DNA of 64,000 nucleotides, from positions 27,357 to 91,356 of the forward strand of contig QAKI01000007.1 in the NCBI GenBank assembly GCA_003343905.1, written 5' to 3'. The translations under genes were made by a program, and so were the position numbers. The DNA is from Subdoligranulum variabile (GTDB lineage: Bacteria; Bacillota; Clostridia; Oscillospirales; Ruminococcaceae). The notes below the pieces were generated by a model. It was not told the origin of the DNA, did no database searches, and saw only the letters and a list, made by a program, of their open reading frames with translations. Position 1 is the stretch's first letter. Each line of letters begins with the position of its first letter. Positions 24,216 through 33,339 of the stretch are shown here, piece by piece.

Positions 24216-25453
24216 GCGTCCGCCGCCCCTTTCGCCTTGTGCAGCTCACCGGCCCAGGCAAAGCCCTGCCGCGCCAGGAACACCGCGATGATCTCGTTGA
24301 TGACGGCCGCGGCCGCGATCGTGCCCTGGATGATCTGGGCACATTCGGGGGCGGGGCCTTCCAGCACCGACACGGCGATGCCCGTAAAGACCAGCGACAC
24401 GCCGGAATGGGGCAGCAGCGTGAAGCCCAGATACTTGCGGACGGTCGCCGGCGCATGGGTCACCGACGCGCCGAAGTAAGCGCCGCTGTATTTGCCGATG
24501 GCGCGCGCAATGATGTACACGGTGGTGTACAGCCCCGCGCCGAAGATCAGGTGGTAGTCCAGCGGGGCGGCCAGGTTGAGGATCACGATGATCATGGCAA
24601 AGCCGATGACCGGGTTCATGACCCGCATCATGCCGTCCAGTTGTTCTTTGGTGACCATGTTGGCGAATACCGTCGAGTAGGACATGCCGATGAGCATGAA
24701 GTTCAGCACCGGCGTGGGCAGCAGGCTGTTGATGCCGAAGCCGATCCCGGCCGAAAGCAGCAGCCCGGCCAGCATGACCGCCAGCGTGGCGCCCGGCGTC
24801 CTGGTGTGCTGTAACAGCTTGCCGAACACAAAGCCCGTGATGATGCCGATGACCACCGGCAGGAACACCAGCAGGATCACGCCCGCCACCGGGATGCCCG
24901 CCGTGGAAATATGCGCCGATACCAGCGCAATGACCAGGAAGAACACCAGCGCGCCCACCAGGTCATCCAGCGCGGCCATGGGGATCAGCGTGCGGGTCAC
25001 GGGGCCGTCGGTGCGCAGGCTGTTCACGACCGAAAGCGACGGCGCGGGCGCGGTGGCCAGCGCAATGCCGCCGAACATGAACGCCAGATACACCGGCACG
25101 CCGGTGAACCAGAAGATCACGCCGAACACCGCGCTGACCACCAGGAAGGTCCCCAGGGATTCGGTCACGGTGGTGACCAGGATCTGCGGGCCGGCCTTTT
25201 TCATCTGGCTCCAGATCATTTCGGTGCCGATCATCAGGCCGAACACACATTCCAGCAGGCTTTCAGCGCCGGTGAACCAGCCGGAATCCAGCACCGAGCT
25301 GCTCAGCAGGTTCAGCGCGTGGGGGCCGATGACGATGCCGGTGATGAGCCAGCCCAGAATGGAGGGCAGCCGGAACCGGGCGATCAGTTTGCCCGCGGCA
25401 AAGGCGATGGCGACGGACGCGGCCAGCCGCAGAAGATCGAGGAAGAAGTTCAT
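24212..25453 (-). CDS. Cation/proton antiporter, CPA2-like (Na+/H+ or K+/H+ exchanger)
   Basis: A 413-residue membrane protein with about twelve helices. It resembles the KefB/NapA-type exchangers: FRLPSILGWLITGIVIGPHA near the N-terminus and the helix with PMAALDDLVGALVFF, whose DD sits where NhaA-type proteins have their ion-binding aspartates. ATG 25453 has AAAGGAG eight bases upstream; more upstream sequence in frame is non-coding. The TetR partner suggests induction by a specific compound or ion stress. Confidence 0.88.
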   Translation of the reverse strand: MNFFLDLLRLAASVAIAFAAGKLIARFRLPSILGWLITGIVIGPHALNLLSSSVLDSGWFTGAESLLECVFGLMIGTEMIWSQMKKAGPQILVTTVTESLGTFLVVSAVFGVIFWFTGVPVYLAFMFGGIALATAPAPSLSVVNSLRTDGPVTRTLIPMAALDDLVGALVFFLVIALVSAHISTAGIPVAGVILLVFLPVVIGIITGFVFGKLLQHTRTPGATLAVMLAGLLLSAGIGFGINSLLPTPVLNFMLIGMSYSTVFANMVTKEQLDGMMRVMNPVIGFAMIIVILNLAAPLDYHLIFGAGLYTTVYIIARAIGKYSGAYFGASVTHAPATVRKYLGFTLLPHSGVSLVFTGIAVSVLEGPAPECAQIIQGTIAAAAVINEIIAVFLARQGFAWAGELHKAKGAADA

Positions 25454-25544
25454 AATGCAAGTACTCCTTTGGCGGGACAGAGCGGGGGCCGCCCGCGGGG
25501 CCGTGGGTCGGCCCTGCGCGGCGGGGCGTTTCTGTTCAAAAATG

Positions 25545-25596
25545 TAGACGAAGCCGTCTGTAAATGCATCATAGCACTTATAGACGGCTTCGTCTA
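25545..25596 (-). promoter_or_regulatory. Promoter and paired operator of the antiporter-TetR operon
   Basis: TAGACGAAGCCGTCT (25545-25559) and its exact reverse complement AGACGGCTTCGTCTA (25582-25596) flank a minus-strand -10 (TATGAT). A TAGACG within the right arm is the likely -35, 17 bp away. TetR binding at either arm would cover the promoter. Confidence 0.75.
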
Positions 25597-25701
25597 TAAA
25601 ATATTTGTAAATATTCCGTGAATCCCTGCGCCGCGGCAGCGCAAAGGGGGCGGAATCGAACGATCCCGCCCCCTCTGAGCTTGTCGAGTTTCTCGACAAG
25701 C

Positions 25702-26063
25702 TCCAAAAGGGGCAACGGTCGCGCGCTGGCACCGCAGTGCCGTGTCGTAGGCCAACCGCCGCGCGAGCGGCGGCGCTTGGGCCGGAGACCGGCGGTGCCT
25801 GACGCTCCTGTTTAACGGGTTGCGGTTCCCGCATCACGCGGCGCGCCTTGGGGCGGCGCGTGCGTTCTGCGACCGCTGCCCCTGCTCCGCCTTGCTGCAT
25901 CCGCCGCAGGCGGCGCGCGGCTTCGCAGCTCTTTGGATTCCCCTTCGACAAAATTTTGCGGCAAATCGCGCAATCGGCCGGTGGCCTCCTACACGATTTG
26001 CCGCAAAATTTCCCTGTATGTGTTGCCAGCGTCGGCACAGGTCCGCCGCTGGCAACGGATTTT
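25702..26063 (+). repeat. Long structured intergenic repeat, copy 1
   Basis: The 5' block (25720-25800) has small hairpins (CCGCCGCGCGAGCGGCGG; GGCCGGAGACCGGC). The middle block is GC-rich, and the 3' block has two strong stems: 25951-25968 with 25994-26011 (18 bp, AAATTTTGCGGCAAATCG type) and 26022-26031 with 26047-26056. It ends with CGGATTTTGAA. Just before it, GAGCTTGTCGAG/CTCGACAAGCTC (25677-25703) forms a separate perfect 12-bp hairpin. No gene is seen in 25454-26092. Confidence 0.8.
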
Positions 26064-26092
26064 GAACCTTATGACCGCATACCCGGCGCGCG

Positions 26093-27277
26093 TTACAGCA
26101 GCGCGGCCAGCACGCTGGCCTTGGTGACGATGCCTTTCAGGCGGCCCTCGGCGTCCACCACGGCGATGGGGTAGGTGGCTTCGGCGGCCATCGGCATGAT
26201 GTCGGATACCAGGTCGTCCGGCGAGGCCGTCTGCACGTCCCGGCGCACCACGTCGGCAATGGTCAGGCCGTTGCGGCGGGCGCGGATGGCGTCCTGAATG
26301 GTCAGAATGCCCACCAGCCGCAGCCGGTCGTCCACCACATACACGGTGGAAAGGGCGTTCTTCTGCATCGACTTGATGGCGTAGCCCGGCCCGTCCTGCA
26401 ACTGCGCCAGGCTGGCGGGCGTGATCATGATATGGCGCACCGTCGTCACCTTGGACTTGTCGGCGCTGCCGGTGAACTCCTTCACATAGTCGTCGGCCGG
26501 GTGGGTGGACATCCCCTCCGGCGTGTCCACCTGGATCACCTTGCTGTCGCGCATGATCGCCACGGTGTCCCCCAGCTTGAAAGCCTCGTCCATGTCGTGG
26601 GTGATGAAGATGACGGTCTTTTGCAGCTTGCGCTGGATCTGCAGCAGTTCAAACTGCATATCGCGCCGCACCAGCGGGTCCAGGGCCGAGAACGGCTCGT
26701 CCATCAGCAGCACTTCGGGGTCGTTGGCCAGCGCCCGGGCAATGCCCACGCGCTGGCGCATCCCGCCCGAAAGCTCGCCGCAGTTCTGGTGTTCCCAGCC
26801 TTCCAGCCCCACCATGGCGATCATCTCCATGGCTTTCTTTTCGCGCTCGGCGCGGGGCATGCCCCGCACTTCCAGCCCGTAGGCCACGTTGCCCAGCACG
26901 TCGCGGTGGCTCATCAGGCCGAAGGACTGGAACACCATCGAGATCTTGTTGCGCCGGTATTCCAGCAGTTCGCGCTGGTTCATCCCGGCCAGGTCGCGCC
27001 CTTCAAACAGGATGCGCCCGCTGCTGGGGGTGTTCAGCCGGTTGAAGCACCGCACCAGCGTGGACTTGCCCGAACCCGACAGCCCGATGATCACAAAGAT
27101 CTTGCCGCGGGGGATCTCCAGGTTGATGTCCCACAGGCCCACGGTGCAGCCGGTCTTTTTATATACTTCGTCTTTGTCTGCGCCGTCCTGCATCATGCGG
27201 GCGGCTTCGTCCCGGTTGGGGCCGTAGAGCTTGCTCACATGCTCCACCCGGATCACGATGTCCCGTTCCTTTTCCAT
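26093..27277 (-). CDS. opuAA: Glycine betaine/proline-type ABC importer, ATP-binding subunit with CBS domains
   Basis: A 394-residue ATPase energising osmolyte uptake. Walker A is GLSGSGKST (about residue 63), signature LSGGMRQRVGIARAL, Walker B VLLMDEPFSALDP, H-loop FITHD. The C-terminal 120 residues hold two CBS repeats (VYVVDDRLRLVGILTIQDAI; YPIAVVDAEGRLKGIVTKAS), which in OpuA sense ionic strength or c-di-AMP. ATG 27277 overlaps the stop codon of the upstream permease gene by one base. Confidence 0.93.
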   Translation of the reverse strand: MEKERDIVIRVEHVSKLYGPNRDEAARMMQDGADKDEVYKKTGCTVGLWDINLEIPRGKIFVIIGLSGSGKSTLVRCFNRLNTPSSGRILFEGRDLAGMNQRELLEYRRNKISMVFQSFGLMSHRDVLGNVAYGLEVRGMPRAEREKKAMEMIAMVGLEGWEHQNCGELSGGMRQRVGIARALANDPEVLLMDEPFSALDPLVRRDMQFELLQIQRKLQKTVIFITHDMDEAFKLGDTVAIMRDSKVIQVDTPEGMSTHPADDYVKEFTGSADKSKVTTVRHIMITPASLAQLQDGPGYAIKSMQKNALSTVYVVDDRLRLVGILTIQDAIRARRNGLTIADVVRRDVQTASPDDLVSDIMPMAAEATYPIAVVDAEGRLKGIVTKASVLAALL

Positions 27278-29217
27278 CACCGGGCCTCCTTCCCCGCCGC
27301 CGGCTTTTCAGCGGACGGCGCTTCGCTGCGTTTCTGGCCCCTGGGCTTGCCGGTATGGCTCGCCCAGCCCTGGGTCAGCCGGTCCAGCACGATCGCCAGG
27401 ATCACCACGCAGGCGCCGGCCACCAGGCCGCGCCCGATCTCGATGCGGTTGACGGCTTCCAGCACTTCCATGCCCAGGCCGCGCGCGCCGATCATCGAGG
27501 TGGTGACTACCATGGCCATCGCCATCATCAGGGTCTGGTTCACGCCGGTCATGATGGTGGGCATGGCCTGGGGGATCTGCACTTTGAACAGCGCCTGCCA
27601 GCGGGTGGAACCAAAGGATTTGGCGGCTTCTACGATCTCTTTGTCCACCTGGCGGATGCCCAGGCTGGTCAGCCGGATCACCGGCACCACGGCGTAGATG
27701 ACCGTGGCGATGACTGCCGAGGCGTTGCCCGTGCCGAACAGCAGCAGCGCGGGGATCAGGTACACAAAGACCGGCATCGTCTGCATGGTGTCCAGCACCG
27801 GGCGCACCAGCCGGTTGGCCCGGTCGGACGCCGAGAGCAGCACACCGGCGGGCAGGCCCAGCAGCAGCGCGATCAGCACGCTGGCGATCACGATGGAAAG
27901 CGTCAGTTCCATCATGTCCCAGTAGCCCACCGCGCCGATCAGCGTGAAGAAGGCGGCATACAGCACGCCGCTGAGCACCTTGCCGCGGGCGCGCCAGCCC
28001 AGCAGGCCCACCAGCAGCACCCACAGCGGCCAGGGGATGTGGCGCAGCACAAAGTGGATGGCGCTGACCAGCCCGCTGAGCGCGGCGCGGATGGCCTGCA
28101 GCACGCCGTCGGCCCACACGGCGAAGGAGCGCACCGCCGCGTCGATGGCGCCGGTGTCCAGATGCAAAAAGGCCGGGAACTCGAACAGCCAGTCCAGCGC
28201 CCCGGCGCCGTCGCTGCCGCCGCCGTTCAGCGCGGCGCGCAGCGTTTCGGCCTGGGCGGGTTCCAGCCATTCGTCGATCAGTTCGGGGTGGGATTCGGTC
28301 AGCAGCCAGCGGGCGGCGTCCCCGTAGTCCGAGGAACCCGTCTGCTGCATATAGGCCAGCGCCTCGCTGATGAGGGCCGACGACATATGGTAATTCGACA
28401 GGAACGCGCAGTATTCGGGGTTGGAGGCCGCAAAGTCATTGCTGACCGCCACCGTCACCGTCACCGCGGGGCAGGCCCCGATGCCGTCCTGGTAGGTGGC
28501 CGGGTCGTAGGGGGTGTCCTCCAGCAGCACAAAGTCATACATGCCCAGCAGCCAGGTGGGTTCCCAGTAGTAGGCCACGATGGGCTCCTGCTTGTCCCAG
28601 GCCGAGGTCATGGCCGTGTTCAGGATGGCGTCGCTGCCGGACACAAAGTAGTTGTAATACTGGTCCAGGCCGTAGGCGGACACCTTTTTGTCCATGATCT
28701 CGGTGATCTCCCACCCGGCGATGCCGCCGTAGATGATGCCGCGGTCGGGGTCCTCCGGGTCGGGGAAAAGCTGCGGGTAGCGGGCCAGGTCCTGCACGGT
28801 CTTGAGGTCGGGGTACTGTTCGGCCACATACCGCGGGATGTAGAAGCCCTGGTAATTGTCGTTGAAATTGATGCCCAGTTCCACAAACTTGCCGGCGTCC
28901 AGGTCGGCCTGGTAGGACGCGATGTTGTCGGTCCATTCCTCCATGTGGACGTCCACCTCGCCGGCGACCAGCGCCTCGTGGGAGATGGGGGTGGAACCCG
29001 GCGTTTCCTGCCAGGTATAGCCAAAGACTTCCTCGGCCACCAGCCCTGCCAGGGCGTTGTTGAGCTTGATGGAATCCCAGCCCACGTCGGCAAAGGTGAT
29101 GGTCGTCTTTTCCTCGGCGGCGGGGGCTTCGGCGTAGCATACCGTGCCCGCCGTCATCAACAGGGCCGCGGTCAGCGCGGCGAAGCGCAGGCCAAAGGCC
29201 GGGGCGCGTCGTTTCAT
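27277..29217 (-). CDS. Glycine betaine-type ABC importer, substrate-binding protein fused to permease
   Basis: A 646-residue fusion. A signal sequence (residues 5-29, ending CYAEA) is followed by an OpuAC/ProX-like binding domain (to about 330: TFADVGWDSIKLNNALAGLV, EALVAGEVDVHMEEW). Then comes a membrane domain with the permease EAA-like loop (VEAAKSFGSTRWQALFKVQI) and about eight helices. In Lactococcus OpuA the binding domain is fused at the other end of the permease; here it is N-terminal, so it should be exported first. It is followed without gap by the ATPase gene. Confidence 0.9.
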   Translation of the reverse strand: MKRRAPAFGLRFAALTAALLMTAGTVCYAEAPAAEEKTTITFADVGWDSIKLNNALAGLVAEEVFGYTWQETPGSTPISHEALVAGEVDVHMEEWTDNIASYQADLDAGKFVELGINFNDNYQGFYIPRYVAEQYPDLKTVQDLARYPQLFPDPEDPDRGIIYGGIAGWEITEIMDKKVSAYGLDQYYNYFVSGSDAILNTAMTSAWDKQEPIVAYYWEPTWLLGMYDFVLLEDTPYDPATYQDGIGACPAVTVTVAVSNDFAASNPEYCAFLSNYHMSSALISEALAYMQQTGSSDYGDAARWLLTESHPELIDEWLEPAQAETLRAALNGGGSDGAGALDWLFEFPAFLHLDTGAIDAAVRSFAVWADGVLQAIRAALSGLVSAIHFVLRHIPWPLWVLLVGLLGWRARGKVLSGVLYAAFFTLIGAVGYWDMMELTLSIVIASVLIALLLGLPAGVLLSASDRANRLVRPVLDTMQTMPVFVYLIPALLLFGTGNASAVIATVIYAVVPVIRLTSLGIRQVDKEIVEAAKSFGSTRWQALFKVQIPQAMPTIMTGVNQTLMMAMAMVVTTSMIGARGLGMEVLEAVNRIEIGRGLVAGACVVILAIVLDRLTQGWASHTGKPRGQKRSEAPSAEKPAAGKEAR

Positions 29218-29272
29218 AGGGGTGCCGCATCCTTTCTGTAATGAACTGCGCCGGGCGCACGGCCCGGCGGGC

Positions 29273-29315
29273 AACTGCCAACCTTATCATATACTATAGG
29301 TTGGCAGTTCGTCAA
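29273..29315 (-). promoter_or_regulatory. Promoter and inverted-repeat operator of the betaine importer
   Basis: On the minus strand TTGACG (29310-29315) and TATGAT (29286-29291) are 18 bp apart. AACTGCCAACCT (29273-29284) and its exact reverse complement AGGTTGGCAGTT (29298-29309) flank the -10 on both sides. The neighbouring BusR-type regulator is the likely ligand. Confidence 0.8.
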
Positions 29316-29352
29316 GTTAAGGTTCCATAAGGAAGGCGCGGCCCCCCGCCGC

Positions 29353-29988
29353 TCACCCCTGCGCGGCGGGCGGGTCCAGCAGGCGGGTCACCTGTTCGGC
29401 CTGGGCCAGTTCGCAGGCCACCACCAGCGTGTCGCCGGGGCCCAGCACCACGCCCGGCCCGGGGGAAAGCTGCACCCCGCCGCCCTGGCACACGGCCACG
29501 ATGGTGGCCCCGGTGCGCTGGCGGAAGCACAGCTCCCCGATGGTGCGCCCCACCGCCGCCGAATCCGGCCGGATGCGGAACTCGTAGGTGCGCAGCCGGT
29601 CGCTGGAATGGAACCGCTCCATCAGGTCGCTGATCTGCTGGAAGGTGGCGTTGATCTCGGCGTTGAGCGCGTCGCGCTGCGCCACCAGTTCCCGCAGCCG
29701 CGCCTTGAGGGCCAGCAGGTCGCGGTTGGCCTGGTGCTGCTCCACATATTCGGCGGCCCGCCGCTGGGAAAGCACGGTCGTCCCGCTGTTGGATTTGACG
29801 CACAGGATGCCCAGGTCCCCCAGGTGGCCCAGCGCGCGGCGGATCGTCTCGGCCGACACGCGGTACTGCGACCCCATCAGGGACCGGCCGGAGAAGCGGT
29901 CCCCTTCTTTGAGTTCCCCGGCGGCGATCTTGGCGGCGATGTCAAAGGCCACCTGCTCATACACCGGCGTTTGATAAGTCTGTTTCAT
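29353..29988 (-). CDS. busR: BusR-type regulator: GntR winged helix plus RCK_C/TrkA-C domain
   Basis: The 211-residue protein has an N-terminal GntR winged helix (residues 8-75: VYEQVAFDIAAKIAAGELKE, RVSAETIRRALGHLGDLGIL). A coiled coil (82-125) and a C-terminal RCK_C domain (about 135-205: FRIRPDSAAVGRTIGEL, PGDTLVVACE) follow. This architecture is that of BusR, a repressor of the betaine importer that binds c-di-AMP in its RCK_C domain (known in Lactococcus and Streptococcus). It lies directly upstream of the importer and on the same strand. c-di-AMP binding here is inferred. Confidence 0.88.
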   Translation of the reverse strand: MKQTYQTPVYEQVAFDIAAKIAAGELKEGDRFSGRSLMGSQYRVSAETIRRALGHLGDLGILCVKSNSGTTVLSQRRAAEYVEQHQANRDLLALKARLRELVAQRDALNAEINATFQQISDLMERFHSSDRLRTYEFRIRPDSAAVGRTIGELCFRQRTGATIVAVCQGGGVQLSPGPGVVLGPGDTLVVACELAQAEQVTRLLDPPAAQG

Positions 29989-30070
29989 AACCTTGCGGGC
30001 GCTTCCTTTCCTGTTCAGCTCTTGCGTGGCGCCGCCCGGCCCCGGCGGGGCGCGGGGGGCGGTTTTCGCT

Positions 30071-30100
30071 ATGATACCACAAACCCGCCCAAAAGTCGAA
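30071..30100 (-). promoter_or_regulatory. Probable promoter of the BusR-type gene
   Basis: Minus-strand TTCGAC (30095-30100) and TATCAT (30071-30076), 18-bp spacing, about 85 bases before the gene start. Confidence 0.6.
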
Positions 30101-30107
30101 CGCACAC

Positions 30108-30156
30108 AGCGCAAAAAAAACAAAAGCCGCCGGGCCCCGTGCAGGGGACCCGGCGG
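30108..30156 (-). terminator. Terminator of the polar amino-acid transporter operon
   Basis: CCGCCGGG and CCCGGCGG (30127-30156) enclose a CCCC/GGGG inner stem. On the minus strand a run with eight consecutive T (to 30108) follows. It lies about 100 bases past the ATPase stop codon. Confidence 0.85.
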
Positions 30157-30259
30157 AAAAAAGCGGCCGCCGCGTGGGCCGCAAAACCGCGCGGCGCCGG
30201 TCTGCGGGCGGAAAGCCGCGCCGTTTTGGCAAAAGGCGCGCGCCGCCCGTGGGAAAAGT

Positions 30260-31084
30260 TTATTCGTGCAGCGCGCGGGACAAAAACGCCCGGGTGCGCT
30301 CGTTCCGGGGGTGGCAGAAGATCTGTTCCGGCGTGCCCTGTTCCTGGATGACGCCGTCCGCCATGAACACCACGTTGGTGGAAATATCGCGCGCAAACTC
30401 CATCTGGTGGGTGACGATCACCATCGTCAGCCCCTCCTGCGCCAGCGAGTGCATGACGTCCAGCACCTCGCCCACCAGTTCGGGGTCCAGGGCGCTGGTC
30501 GGTTCGTCGAACAGCATGACTTCGGGCTGCATGGCCAGCGCGCGGGCGATGGCCACCCGCTGCTTCTGCCCGCCGGAAAGCTGCGCGGGCTTGGCGTAGA
30601 TGTAGGGGGCCATATCGACCTTTTTCAGGTAGTGCAGGGCCAGTTCGCGGGATTCTTCCAGGCTTTTGTGCAGCACGTACCGGCAGCCGGACATGCAGTT
30701 GTCCAGCACCGACATGTTGTTGAACAGGTTGAAGCTCTGGAACACCATGCCGATCTTGGCGCGGTAGTCGCGCACGGCCTTGCCCTCGGTGGGGATGGGC
30801 TTCTCGGCATGCAGGATGGAGCCGCCCGTGGGCTGTTCCAGCAGGTTGATGCAGCGCAGCAGCGTGGACTTGCCGGACCCCGACGCGCCGATGATGCTGA
30901 CCACGTCGCCGTAGTTCACGGTCAGGTCGATGTCCTTGAGGACCTCGTGGTCGCCGAACGTCTTGCTCAGGTGGCGGATCTCGATGGCTTTGCCTTCATG
31001 CTGGAAGGCGTGCAGTTCCGAGAGCAGCAGCGGCTCCCGTGGCAAAGGGGGTTCCAGGATGCGGGCGGCAGCGGAAGAGAACAT
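30260..31084 (-). CDS. Polar amino-acid ABC importer, ATP-binding subunit (GlnQ/HisP-like)
   Basis: A 274-residue ATPase with Walker A GASGSGKST, Q-loop VFQSFNLF, signature LSGGQKQRVAIARAL, Walker B VMLFDEPTSALDPEL and H-loop THQ. The FNLF and PTSALDPEL sequences are typical of the polar amino-acid group. The first 31 residues precede the usual family start (IEIRHLSKTF), so initiation may be slightly downstream. It is the last gene of the binding protein-permease-ATPase operon. Confidence 0.92.
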   Translation of the reverse strand: MFSSAAARILEPPLPREPLLLSELHAFQHEGKAIEIRHLSKTFGDHEVLKDIDLTVNYGDVVSIIGASGSGKSTLLRCINLLEQPTGGSILHAEKPIPTEGKAVRDYRAKIGMVFQSFNLFNNMSVLDNCMSGCRYVLHKSLEESRELALHYLKKVDMAPYIYAKPAQLSGGQKQRVAIARALAMQPEVMLFDEPTSALDPELVGEVLDVMHSLAQEGLTMVIVTHQMEFARDISTNVVFMADGVIQEQGTPEQIFCHPRNERTRAFLSRALHE

Positions 31085-31117
31085 AGCGGTGTACTCCTTT
31101 CAAACAGTTCACAACGG

Positions 31118-31861
31118 TCATTGTGCGGTGGGGATGAACTCGGTGGCCAGCTTGTAGCTGCGGGGGCCGTCCATCTTGTTTTCCAGGATGTGGAGCAGCT
31201 TGTTGGTCACGGCGGTCAGGATCAGGTAGATCACGCAGATGATGAAGAACGCCGGGAAATACTGCAAATAGGTGCCGCTGGCCGTGCGCGCCGTAAAGAA
31301 CAGCTCGGTCACGGCGATGACGCTCAGCAGCGAGGTGTCCTTGATGTTGGCCACCAGCGTGTTGCCGATCTGCGGCGTGATGTTGCGCAGCGCCTGCGGC
31401 AGCACGATGGAGAACATCATGCGCGCATGGCTCATGCCCATGGCCTTGGCGCCCTCGGTCTGGCCGGGATCGACCGACTCGATGCCGCCGCGCACGGTCT
31501 CGGACATATAGGCGCCGGTGTTGAAGGAAAGCACCGCCAGGCCGGCCACGATGGGGTTCAGGTGGACGCCCATGTAGCTGGCGCCGTAGAACACGACCAT
31601 GGCCTGCACCATCATCGGGGTGCCGCGGAACAGCCCCACGTACCAGCGCAGCAGCATCTTTGCCAGGCCGATGGCGGCGTGGCGGACTTTGCTGCCGTTG
31701 GGGTTGGGCAGCGTATGCACGATGCCTACGCCAAAGCCCAGCAGGCAGCCGAACAGCGTGCCCAGCACGGCCAGATAGATGGCCGTCCATGTGCCGGAAA
31801 GGAAGAGGGGACCGTATTGCTGCAGATACAGCAGGACCCAGCCCACGAATGTTTCAGGCAT
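31118..31861 (-). CDS. Polar amino-acid ABC importer, permease
   Basis: A 247-residue membrane protein with about five helices. It has the His/Glu/Gln/Arg/opine family signature (GTWTAIYLAVLGTLFGCLLG at the start) and the EAA loop SEGAKAMGMSHARMMFSIVL-like region (TEGAKAMGMSHARMMFSIVL), which docks the ATPase. It lies between the binding-protein and ATPase genes and is likely a homodimer. Confidence 0.93.
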   Translation of the reverse strand: MPETFVGWVLLYLQQYGPLFLSGTWTAIYLAVLGTLFGCLLGFGVGIVHTLPNPNGSKVRHAAIGLAKMLLRWYVGLFRGTPMMVQAMVVFYGASYMGVHLNPIVAGLAVLSFNTGAYMSETVRGGIESVDPGQTEGAKAMGMSHARMMFSIVLPQALRNITPQIGNTLVANIKDTSLLSVIAVTELFFTARTASGTYLQYFPAFFIICVIYLILTAVTNKLLHILENKMDGPRSYKLATEFIPTAQ

Positions 31862-31885
31862 TGTATCTCACCCGGCCTTTCCCGT

Positions 31886-32728
31886 TTATTCCGAAAGGGG
31901 CTGCACCGCAACCACCTGTTCCATGATCTGTTCGCGCTCCTCCTGGGGGATCTGGGCCAGGGCGGCGTTCAGGCGGTCCACCACTTCCTCGTTGCCCTTG
32001 GCAACGGCGATGCCCAGGTTGGTGTCCACGCTGGAAAGCTGGAAGGTGTCCGACGGGTCGCACTGGACCATCACCAGGTCGGGGTTGGAGATCATGGCCG
32101 ACATCGCCATCGGCGTATCGGTCAGGACCATATCCACCGCGCCGGAATTGACGGCCACCAGCAGCGCGGGGAAGTTCTCCAGCGCGGGCTGCACATCGCC
32201 GTCCGGGATCTGGGAGCAGGCGGCGTACCAGGACGTGTTCAGCATCGAGGTGCACTTCGCGCCGCTCAGGTCGCTCAACGTCGTGGCCGAAGCGTAGGGG
32301 GAGTCCTTCTTCACCAGCGCGACCACGTCCACATAGTAGTACGGGTCGGTAAAGTCCATGCTGGCCTTGCGCTCCTCGCTGATGCCGATGGCCGAAAGCC
32401 CGCAGTCGTAGGTGCCGCTCTGTACGCCCAGCAGCAGGCCGTCCCAGTCGATCTTGTAGGCTTCGATCTCGTAGCCCGCCAGCTCGCAGGCGCGCTTCAT
32501 CATCGCCACGTCAAAGCCGTAGGCGTATTCGTTGGTGCCGGTCAGCGGCAGCGCGCCGTTGGAATCATCGGTCTGGGTCCAGCAGTACGGCACGGACTGG
32601 CACTCAAACGCCACGCGCAGCACGTTGTCGTCCTGGGCGCTGGCGCTGCTCTGCGCCGTGCAGCCGGTCAAAGCCAGCGACCCCGTCAGGGCCAGGGCGA
32701 GCAGGGAGCATACGGTCTTTTTCATCAT
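31886..32728 (-). CDS. Polar amino-acid ABC importer, substrate-binding lipoprotein
   Basis: A 280-residue lipoprotein: positive N-terminus, hydrophobic stretch and a lipobox (LALTGC) at about residue 22, then a Ser/Ala/Gln linker. The type II periplasmic binding fold is evident (YGFDVAMMKRACELAGYEIE, LSAIGISEERKASMDFTDPY, GDVQPALENFPALLVAVNSG). The cysteine would anchor it outside the cell. ATG 32728 has AAGGAG seven bases upstream. The amino acid bound cannot be told from sequence. Confidence 0.93.
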   Translation of the reverse strand: MMKKTVCSLLALALTGSLALTGCTAQSSASAQDDNVLRVAFECQSVPYCWTQTDDSNGALPLTGTNEYAYGFDVAMMKRACELAGYEIEAYKIDWDGLLLGVQSGTYDCGLSAIGISEERKASMDFTDPYYYVDVVALVKKDSPYASATTLSDLSGAKCTSMLNTSWYAACSQIPDGDVQPALENFPALLVAVNSGAVDMVLTDTPMAMSAMISNPDLVMVQCDPSDTFQLSSVDTNLGIAVAKGNEEVVDRLNAALAQIPQEEREQIMEQVVAVQPLSE

Positions 32729-32818
32729 CAAAGATCTCCTTACACTCAATATCTTCACACAGGGATTTCTTCCGATCTTGCAGGGCGGCCGCGGTCCATG
32801 CCCGCGGTTCGTGCCCCC

Positions 32819-32846
32819 ATTATAGGGACCGGGCAGGAAAAGTCAA
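32819..32846 (-). promoter_or_regulatory. Promoter of the amino-acid importer operon
   Basis: Minus-strand TTGACT (32841-32846) and TATAAT (32819-32824), 16-bp spacer. The rest of the 611-base gap 32729-33339 holds GC-rich hairpins, a GAACACTGTGTTC palindrome (33027-33039) and the kdpD promoter. Confidence 0.8.
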
Positions 32847-33079
32847 GGCATTTGCGGCAAACTTAACGCGGCGGTAATTCGCCCTGCAAAAACTTTATGC
32901 GGCCTCAATGCCGGGGCCGTTTTTCGCCACTTGCGGCGGGCCCCGCGGGCGGGGGAACGCCCGCGGCCGCCGCCCCGCCCGCGCCGCGCCCCGGCGGCAA
33001 AACGCCTGCGCGGACGCGCAATTTTTGAACACTGTGTTCGATCTTTGCACCCGGCCCCGGCGGCAGTCGGGGCCTTTAC

Positions 33080-33139
33080 GCAATCTTAATGCCCGGCCGG
33101 GCAATTTTTATAGGATAAATAGCCGGTTTGTGATATACT
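33080..33139 (+). promoter_or_regulatory. kdpD promoter with a candidate KdpE box
   Basis: GCAATCTTAATG (33080-33091) is shared, with one change, with the region upstream of kdpFABC (GCGATCTTAATG at 37551). TATACT (33134-33139) is preceded by TGA, an extended -10 lacking a clear -35, as expected for an activated promoter. Confidence 0.55.
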
Positions 33140-33339
33140 AAGGACGTACATTGGGCAGGTCGGGCCGCCGGCGCGCTCTGCCGAAGGCTGTGCCATCCGG
33201 GAACGCCCGCGCGGGCGTTCCCTTGCAGACGCATACGCGTGCAGATAAAATAAAGGTAGCGGGCAGTGCCCCGCATACGGACAAAGGGCCGCCCCGCGGC
33301 GGGCGGCGGACAGCGACACGAAGGGAATGGGGCGATACG

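Noticed and set aside
25640..26063. CRISPR array or tandem repeat in the repeat-rich gaps
   Set aside because: The repeats are dispersed, palindromic and not regularly spaced with unique spacers.
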